Part shown: positions 56,543-64,000 of the stretch, one piece after another
How positions within the stretch are numbered: position 1 is the stretch's first letter
Layout of the letters: each line of letters opens with the position of its first letter
Assembly: GCA_020091685.1 (NCBI GenBank)
Contig: CM034595.1
Coordinates: 10,658,525 to 10,722,524, forward strand
Reading direction: 5' to 3'
DNA from: Lutjanus erythropterus
Taxonomy: Eukaryota > Chordata > Actinopteri > Lutjaniformes > Lutjanidae
Length of the DNA stretch: 64,000 nucleotides
Notes under the pieces: generated by a model
What the model was told of the DNA's origin: nothing
Databases searched by the model: none
Seen by the model: only the letters and a program-made list of their open reading frames with translations
Position numbers and translations under genes: made by a program

Positions 56543-59500
56543 CCTACAAAAGACAACTGTGCGCTCCCTCTGAGAGATCCCACAGGCGACAGTTTGACTC
56601 CAACTCCTGCCAGCCTTCAGTCCAGAGGAGGGCAGGACGAGAGGGAAGAGAAGGAGCCAGTCAACTTGCAGAAAACGCACACGAAGAAGAAAAAAAAATC
56701 CAGAACATCCCTGTGATGATCAGATGTGTAGCTGAAACCCTGCCCATGTGCAGAATATGGAGTTAATATTCTTGTTTTTTCACTCTTTTTGGACAGACTT
56801 GAGTGTATTCCTTGGTGTGCATGAAAATATTACACGCTGTGATATGGAGGATCAAAACTGCCCCAGTTAAATTAATATTTCATTAAATTCACCTTTTAAA
56901 AAAACGTAGGCATACATTGATATTTCTTTTTTAATTTGCTTCTGTGTTTATTCACCTTTGTATCTTTCCCATGTTAATTTACTTTCCCATTTAATTTTTC
57001 ATTTAATTATTTATTCAGGCATGAATAGTTGATCTATGCACTGTAATGTCAATAACCCAATAGGTGAAAAGTTGACCCCATTATGCCCTTTATTTACTAA
57101 ATTCTATTATTCTATATTCTATATTTACTAAATTCTAACAAACAATGAGCCTTTGAGCTTCATGGCAAATCTTATAATTGTAATTGGCTAATTTCATAAA
57201 GCAGGTTCTTAATTTTGGTTTAATTTAATATATATTTAGATAAACTGTCCAAACAACAAACAACAAAAATATGAATGTACATTGTCATACTTTGAGGGAT
57301 TATTTACTGTAACCCCTGATTAAGATATAAATTTAAATTGAAGAAACTATAAAAAGCAAGGTTACAGTCAATATAAACATAAATGTGCACTTTATATTGT
57401 ATTGCACTTTACAAATAAGAGTATCTGTATGATGTCCACTTCATGTACACTTGCTGACTGTCTGCTCTTTCATATTCAATAAAAAGTAGTGCACAGTAAG
57501 CAGAAATGCATAAAGAAATGTAAAATGAAAAAAAAGGAATAAATAACTGTGGAAATAATTATGGAGAAAATGCAAACAGTAATTAAATAAATGTCAAATT
57601 AAACATAAATATAAATTTGTCACATTTTATTATGTTTGATTTTGGCAGTCATGGTCCTCCAAAGTGTCCAAGTAAAACCTATACTAAAATCCATCACACA
57701 TACCATTATTACTGACTCACATAACTTCAGTTTTTTATTCAATAAGATTTTATTCAAATTAAATTGATACAAAATTCAACTGATAAGATAGGCTACATAA
57801 AAAAAAACAGTAAAAAAAAAAAAAAAAGTTCACAAAAGTTGTGTGGAGCATTTCATAGACTACACTAAGTCTAGGCACATTATAAGAAAGACCCCCATCC
57901 ACATGCCAGAGTAAGAATATATATGTACAACAAAAATAGTCTCACAGGGATTCCCTTTTAATTAATCTTATTGAAATTATCCTGTGAGGCCCAAATATAA
58001 AAGGTAAAGGGAAGATTCGATCCCTTACAGCATAACTGATTTTCAATAAATCACAGAAACTTTTCTGGAAGTACTTAGAAATATACGGTCCGTGACCCAT
58101 ATGTTAGTAGTGGTTTGTGCTTCTAATTTCAAATAGTGCAAAGCCTTTTTGATTTGTCTCCTCAATTTGACTCAAAGTCATATGAATTTACATTGAGAAC
58201 ACAGCTGGACCTCACACATGTGAAACATCTGTAGGTTCTTTGAAGATGAGGAACGCATCAAAGGGAGGCACATTCTTGTAGAAGACTATAAAGCTATACT
58301 TTATCCAAATTCACAGGTCACTTCTTTGAAGACACCTCTGCAGAATAAGTGTTTGTACAACAGAAGTAGAGTAGATTTTTTTGCATGAAAACTTCCAAAT
58401 GAAAATCATAAATTCAACAGTCTAAAACTCAACTATATCAAGTTTAAGAGTCTGCCCGCAGTAAAATAGCGCACAATATGTATTATAAGATGAGGTTTGA
58501 GGACAAACCATCTTTCCAGGAAGGACAATAAGACATTCAAAAAACAGTTAACCACAGAAAGACTCTCCTTAAGTGTTTGGCAACATCATGACCTTTTCTA
58601 CAGAACACTCAGTGTCGTGACTAGTCCAGTGAAAGACTTAATTTCTAAAAAAAACAGAATATTTACATAAATATTGCATTTCTTTACTAGTATGCATTCT
58701 ATGCAATTGAGCTACCAATCTACATAACAGCAGACCTATTTTTTCATGCATGCTATAAAAAATAAATGGCCATTGGCAGATGAATAAGTTGAAGGTAGCT
58801 GTGCTGCTGCAACATTCAGGTGTAAGCTCAGAAGCTCAGTAAAGCTGAAAGACACAGCTGTTACACAGGTATAGTTCAGATTATTTGATGTGGGATTGTT
58901 TTGAGTAGGTAGGTAGGTGTTTTACCTACAGATACATGAAGGCACACCCGCTTTGGAGAAGCAGAGAGGAGTACCAGCATGGAAGCTTCATGTTGAATTG
59001 CTCTGGACAGGGTCAGCAGGAGACTGTTGGCTTTGGAGAGAGTGATACTTGCCTCATATAACGTCTGTTTCCCATCAGAAAAGGCTGTCCGACGACAAGG
59101 TAAAGCAGTGAAAATATTCTAAATATAGAATACATTTTTTATTGGTATATATAGATCCCTTCCGCAGCACTTCATTTCTTAGCACCCATGCTGGCATTCC
59201 TCTATGCTTCTCCAAAGTGGGGGTGTGCTGATCTCCATCTACTGTGACTAGTGATAAGTGCCCCATACAACCCAACTTCAAATAATCCAAACTATCCCTT
59301 TAACTAAACAATCCAATGCATTTATGCTCTTTGCTGAAACCCACAGATTCTGAACATACCACGTTTGAAATACTCAAGGTATGTCACATTTTGTTGGTAA
59401 TTAACATTCACTGACTACAACGTAACCAATACAATCATAATCTGACGTATGAAGCTTATAAATGTATGACACAAATGAATGCTATGGTTTGGAACCAATA

Positions 59501-59560
59501 AATGAACAAGTGGTTTCTAGGATGGATGGATGCACCGATAAATTTGGGAGGTCAGATGTT
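56543..59560. other. cthrc1 upstream and fzd6 3' flank
   Basis: 56543-56760 is the cthrc1 5' UTR/promoter side: moderately GC-rich and purine-rich, no clear TATA box. 56760-58860 is AT-rich with many AATAAA-like words (minus AATAAA at 57734-57739 and 57748-57753), so the fzd6 3' end cannot be fixed. 58865-59303 is a family B element. No gene is seen. Confidence 0.5.
58865..59303. mobile_element. foldback element, family B, copy 3
   Basis: Left GGTATAGTTCAGATTATTTGATGTGGGA, right CAAATAATCCAAACTATCCCTTTAA. TTTGGAGAAGCAGAGAGGA pairs with ATGCTTCTCCAAAG; AGAAAAGGCTGTCCGAC is shared with other copies. Lies 258-696 bases past the fzd6 stop, thus possibly inside its 3' UTR. Confidence 0.8.
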
Positions 59561-62500
59561 TCAGCAGATGCTGTCCTTTGTGTCCTTGCTCTCCTCAGGC
59601 ACCCGGTGTGCCAGCTTGTGGGTGGAGTCCTGGATGCTGCTGCTGTGTGATAGGTTTAAAGCTGGATGCTGCTGTGCACTGGGGACCGGCCTGCCCTCTG
59701 ACAGCTCACTCCTCGGAGTCGTCCTAAACCAGACAGGATGTAACAGATTATTGGTAGGTTATTACATACAGATGAAACAAATATTGTTTCATATAACAGA
59801 ATGAAGGAACAGTTCAGATTATTTGATGTGGGGTTCTATGAGGTACTTATTCATGGTCAGTGTATTATCAACAGTAGATCATTGATCATTGAACGATGGT
59901 AAATCACATCTGTCTCACTCACCTCCCATCTGGGACTCTGTGCATGCTCTCTGAGCGGCTGCTCATCTTACTTGAGCTCCCGCCTTTGCTACGTCTCTCT
60001 CCCCCCTCCCTCTCCCTCTCCCTCTCCCTCTCCCCCCTCCTGGAGCTCCGGCTGGACGTGCCCCTGTCCAGGTGCTCCCTGACCGAAGCCTCGGACTGAG
60101 AACCTTGCACACGGGGCTCGTGATTGCCCATGGCAGAGGTTCCTTGATTGGTTAGGGTGGATGCGTTGGAAGGTGCAGCTCCAGTGCTCGTGCCCATGGA
60201 CTTGGAGATGACCTTCAGCTTGTGGGAGCTCGGCTTGTAGTGCTTCTTCTTGTGCTGGACACGGCTGTTGTGCTTGAGGAAGAACTCGCAGGACTCCTGC
60301 AGCACCCGGCGGCTCTCGCTGATGGGACTGTGAGTCAGAGAACAGTAGAGTACAGTCACATTACAGGTTTATTTGTCATGGAAACTGAATTTGAAAATGT
60401 AACAAAACGAGAGATATGGCCTCACTCTCTCTTGCGGGTCCTGTTGAAGAAGTAGGCCCACTCAGAACAGGTCTTTTTGCTGCTGACCCAGAACACAGCA
60501 GATATTCCAACCACCAGCGTCATTAAGTATTTCACCAGGAACAGTGAGAGGTCAGGGCGGTCGAGCTCTGTTGTCTGAAACAAAGATATATACACAAACC
60601 ATGATGGAACCCTTGTGATTTTGCTTATCTAAACCAATTTTTGACTTAAGACTGTTTTAGCTCGGTAACTTTCCTTACAAAATAACGCTGACTGTCAGGC
60701 CTCTTTTAAAACATCTTCCTAAATATTCATATTTAGTTGCCTCAAATTTCACATTTATATTGCACGCACACACGCGCGCACACACACACACGTAGCGGTC
60801 CATTTAAAGATAGGCCAGACTGGCCTGTTATTTAATTTTTATAAATAATTATGTGTGTTGCTCAGGAAATTGTGCTTATCGTATTAGAGATTAGAGGTAT
60901 TCTTAGATTTTATAGACATTTTTAGATTTTAGAGTATTTTGGGGGCATTTATTCCCTTTATTTGTGTAGTAAAGCTGGAGAGAAATAAGAAAGGAGGGAG
61001 AGAGAGTGTGGGTTTAGCATGCAGCAAAGGGCTGCTTTTTCCATTATTATTTTCGACCTAATGCTGTCCTCAGAGTTTAAAAACACCTCCAGTAATAGAC
61101 ATTTTGTGTGTAGCTCAAAGCAGGCCAGGAATTTCAAAGAGGCCTTGGCCACCATGCCCCCTTAGTTTGGCTTTATGTCCCTAAAAAAAATGATCTGCCC
61201 TGCAACCACAGTGGTCTTGATGCCCTGCCCTCACTGACCCAGCTGATTTTGTTGACTTCTCCTCTGTCTCTTTCCTGTCTATATGGCTTTTATACACCAG
61301 TGTCTTTTTGTGAGATTCTGAATTCTGATTGGGCAACATCAAGTGAAACCCTGAGGTTTCTTTTTAATTCACCGATTACCGTTCACCGTTAAATTATTTC
61401 TGTTATCTTAAGATCATTGTTTTATTTGACGGCCTTGCTTCACTGGCAATAGGCCTTCATGCCCTCAAAAACACTGGAAGCACCAAAGTTGAAGTGGCCT
61501 TGCCTTTAAAATTATGAAATTCAAGGCCTGGCTCAAACACAGTAGTCACATTTTTGTTAAATTATGTGATTAGACCACTTCTAGTGCTACACATGCATGT
61601 GTTGTAAATTTACTGAAAGAATGCAGAGACGAAATGTTAAGTTTGTTTTGTTATGTGAGTATATTTTTACAACTTGCAGATAATTTTAAGGCTTTCGAGG
61701 CTTAACTAGTAATTTTCAAGTTTAGAACGTGCACTTTCCCTTTTTTTTTTTTTTTTACACACACACTCTAATGCTTTGTTCAAACTGCAGGCAAATCAGA
61801 TTTGTTTCTCAAATCAGACCTTTACGACAGACTATCCACACTGCTACTTGCAAGTGATCAGATTGGATTTGTGTCCAAACATCATTAACTTATCTGCTTG
61901 AGTTGCTGTGGTAACAATGTAGGCATCAGTCTCCACATATGTTGGTGATGCAGCTTTTAATGTTGTCCTCCATACTTCTCTGCTAGTAGCAGCATGGATT
62001 CTGCTCAGTGGCTCTAATACACTTCTGTCACTTGGGATATGATGTCGTCGTGTCATGCAAGTTGCAAGTTACGCAAAAGATTGAGATGAGATCCAGATTG
62101 AGATGCATCTATAGAAATCCAAGTGGAATCACCTTTCAGACCACCTCCAAATATGGGTTGGATCTGATTTGCAAAAATCATATTTTACATGTGTTTTTGC
62201 TGTCCAGATTTTCTAAAATCAATTTGGATATGCTGAAAAACAGATGTGTTCTGATGGTCTGACCAAGACAGTGAGTTTGAAAGTCTTTATAATGTGTCCT
62301 TTCACCTTAACTTGTTAGGAACTATAACACATTCAGCGAGTGAATAAGCCACAGATACCTTGTAGGAGCAGGGGATGCTGTACTCTTGACAGCGGTCGTT
62401 GATCCAGGTATTCTCCCAGGTGCTGCGGTGACTCTGTTCGTAGGTGTAGCAGGCCAGCAGGGTGACCAGCGGGACCAAGTAGAGGCAGCTGAACACGCCG

Positions 62501-64000
62501 ATGCGGATCATGAACTTCTTCAGCTTCTCTTGGTTGCGCTCGTCGTGCTGGATGACCTGCCGGACATTGTTAAGAGAAACGATGCCTGCCAGGATGAGGA
62601 AGAGGCCAACTATGACGCCCACACACAGAGGAGCCAGAACGAAGTAGCGCAGGGCGTCCAGGTCGTACAGCCCCACAAAGCAAACGCCGCTGATGTTGTC
62701 CCCTTCAACCTTGTTCAGAGCCAGCAGCATGACAGTTAGAGCCCCAGGGATCCCCCAGGCAGCAGAGTGGAACCACACCTGAAGACAGAGGTCACATGGA
62801 TCTACATTTTCAACACTCTCTGCCATTTGCTCATTTTATATTTTATTCTACATTTCCTTGCTGTATTCTCTTATTTGCGACCAACAAAGTGCATTAAAGA
62901 GATAGTTAGAATTATCTTATTATAGCAATGTGCTGCTACTGACAGGTTCGGCAACAAAAGGTATTCTAGTCACTTTAAAAAAAGTCTATCTTAAAAAAAA
63001 AAATCAGTCTAAGTGTACGCTATATTTAGAGTATTTTAACCACTTTACCTTGCTATCAGACAGCCTTTTCTGACAGAAAACAGGAAACTGCCATATATTG
63101 CTCTCTCTAAACCAACCAAACTCCATTGACAAAATCAGTAATTTCATCTTGCAGAACACAGGAGTGTCAATGTGTGACTTCTGTGAATCTGAACTATCCT
63201 TTTAAAGCACTAAAGTCACAAAATAAGACAAACATGATAACCTATTAAGGCAGTGGTAGACCAGCAACTTCTGTGTTGTGAGAGGTAAAATGACTGATTT
63301 CACCCATGGAGTTTGGTTGGTTTGGAGACTGCAGTGTCAGACGACAAAGTAAAGTGGAGAAAGTATTTTTAATATAACATACACTTAAACTGATATTGAT
63401 TTTTTTAGGAGGACCTTCTGTAATTGGCTTAAGCTTAGCTTGTGTGCTGGTGCCCCCTTCTGCTTCTCCAAACTAGAGGCGTGTCGACCAGCGCCAGATG
63501 TAGGCAATACACTAACTACTGATAAGTACCTCATGTAAAACACACATAAAAAAAAAACACTATCGTTTTAAATCCTTAAAAACCGTACCGCTTTCTTCTC
63601 TATTGCCTCACAGCTCCACTTAGGACCAGCTGCCAGGAACCAGGTAATGGTGAGTATGACCCACCAGACGATACCAGCAATGGAGAAGAAGTAGAGCAGC
63701 ATAAAGAGCAGAGTGCAGCCTTTGCTCTGAGAGCCCAGCACCACTGTATCCACACCAGCAGAATGAGCCGCTTTGGTACAGGCTGCGTTGTTCCCCAGCA
63801 GGAAACCGATGAAATATATGAGTGAGACAAAGCTGTAGCAGACAGCATAGAAGATTATGGGTCGCTCTGGGTAGCGGAAACGCTTGACGTCGATGAGGAA
63901 AGTGAGGAAGGTGAAGAGCGTGGCGCCCAAGCAGATGATGGAGCACACGCCGATAAAACTCTTGGCGAATTCAATGTCGTGGGGTTTGAAGTACATGTTG
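59561..64000 (-). CDS. fzd6: Frizzled-6 receptor, transmembrane and C-terminal part (5' end beyond window)
   Basis: Seven-transmembrane Wnt receptor acting mainly in planar cell polarity (hair, feather and inner-ear orientation) and able to antagonise beta-catenin signalling. Visible exons: 63589-64000 (cut at the edge), 62359-62778, 60426-60574, 59923-60327, 59561-59723; all join in frame, 515 residues. Exon 1 seen starts near [16 protein letters not shown] and covers TM1-3 ([26 protein letters not shown]). The next covers TM4-6 ([34 protein letters not shown]). The third covers TM7 and the Dishevelled-binding KTxxxW motif (KTCSEW). The fourth is the tail ([39 protein letters not shown]), strongly FZD6-specific. 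It also has a (Arg-Glu) run from a microsatellite. The last exon (53 codons, ending DSIC) is assigned by splice consensus and open frame only. The cysteine-rich ligand domain is outside the window. Confidence 0.96.
59803..59885. mobile_element. family B left-end fragment, copy 4
   Basis: In the last fzd6 intron. GGAACAGTTCAGATTATTTGATG then GTGGGGTTCTATGAGGTAC and GTCAGTGTATTATCAACAGTA, stopping 40 bases before the exon. Confidence 0.65.
60001..60040. repeat. coding (CTCTCC)n tract in fzd6
   Basis: Hexamer repeat read on the minus strand as GAG AGG, giving alternating Glu-Arg in the cytoplasmic tail of Frizzled-6 ([15 protein letters not shown]). Length is likely to vary between individuals. 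Confidence 0.9.
60575..62358 (-). other. fzd6 intron between TM6 and TM7 exons
   Basis: 1.8 kb with ends gtatct...tttcag. Contains an alternating purine-pyrimidine tract (60761-60794) and a T-run near 61741-61756. Open frames on both strands are not recognised. Confidence 0.75.
60761..60794. repeat. 34-bp alternating purine-pyrimidine tract
   Basis: CA and CG dinucleotides in strict alternation, including CGCGCG at its centre; a candidate for left-handed (Z) DNA. Confidence 0.85.
62894..63571. mobile_element. foldback element, family B, copy 5
   Basis: In the fzd6 intron between the TM3 and TM4 exons. Left TTAAAGAGATAGTTAGAATTA; right ACACTATCGTTTTAAA with GATAAGTACCTCATG. AGACAGCCTTTTCTGACAG is shared with copy 1. 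About 680 bp, palindromic order of words, no coding capacity. Confidence 0.75.

Noticed and set aside
62386..62739. 117-codon plus-strand frame
   Set aside because: Antisense shadow of the fzd6 TM4-TM6 exon.

Overview
This window looks like one stretch of a ray-finned (percomorph-type) fish chromosome. It holds vertebrate multi-exon genes with GT-AG introns of about 100 bp to several kb. The dispersed repeats (long-arm foldback elements, a tRNA-derived SINE, a decayed Tc1/mariner copy, a truncated LINE, many dinucleotide tracts) are of teleost type. No prokaryotic, viral or CRISPR-like system was seen. Species cannot be read from the sequence.

Layout, left to right. 1-24587 is the 5' part of the first intron of rims2 (minus strand); it has no exon I can recognise and is mostly repeats plus a few non-repetitive, GC-richer islands. 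24588-24757 is the first coding exon of rims2 (start of the Rab3-binding domain). 24758-29809 is the rims2 upstream region, a dead Tc1-like transposon and the 3' flank of dcaf13. 29810-41296 is dcaf13 (minus, 11 coding exons, 445 aa reconstructed without a gap). 41297-42423 is a divergent promoter. 42424-47751 is slc25a32 (plus, 7 coding exons, 327 aa). 47752-50170 separates two convergent genes. 50171-56542 is cthrc1 (minus, 4 coding exons, 229 aa). 59561-64000 is the 3' half of fzd6 (minus, five visible exons, cut by the right edge; the ligand-binding cysteine-rich domain lies beyond the window).

Order and relative orientation (rims2-, dcaf13-, slc25a32+, cthrc1-, fzd6-) are the mirror image of the human 8q22.3 block FZD6-CTHRC1-SLC25A32-DCAF13-RIMS2, as I know it, so this is conserved synteny. 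The genes do not form one pathway: cthrc1 (secreted Wnt/PCP cofactor) and fzd6 (Wnt/PCP receptor) are functionally linked neighbours, dcaf13 (ribosome biogenesis/CRL4 adaptor) and slc25a32 (mitochondrial folate/FAD carrier) are housekeeping genes sharing a divergent promoter, and rims2 is a presynaptic scaffold. Several fish genes here exist as a/b ohnologues after the teleost genome duplication; I cannot tell which copy this is.

I found no convincing undescribed gene system. The most distinctive content is repeat architecture: at least eight families of foldback (self-complementary) elements, several nested in each other, including one in the likely 3' UTR of slc25a32, one in the region 3' of fzd6, and one in cthrc1 intron 1 that is nearly a single 600-bp hairpin.
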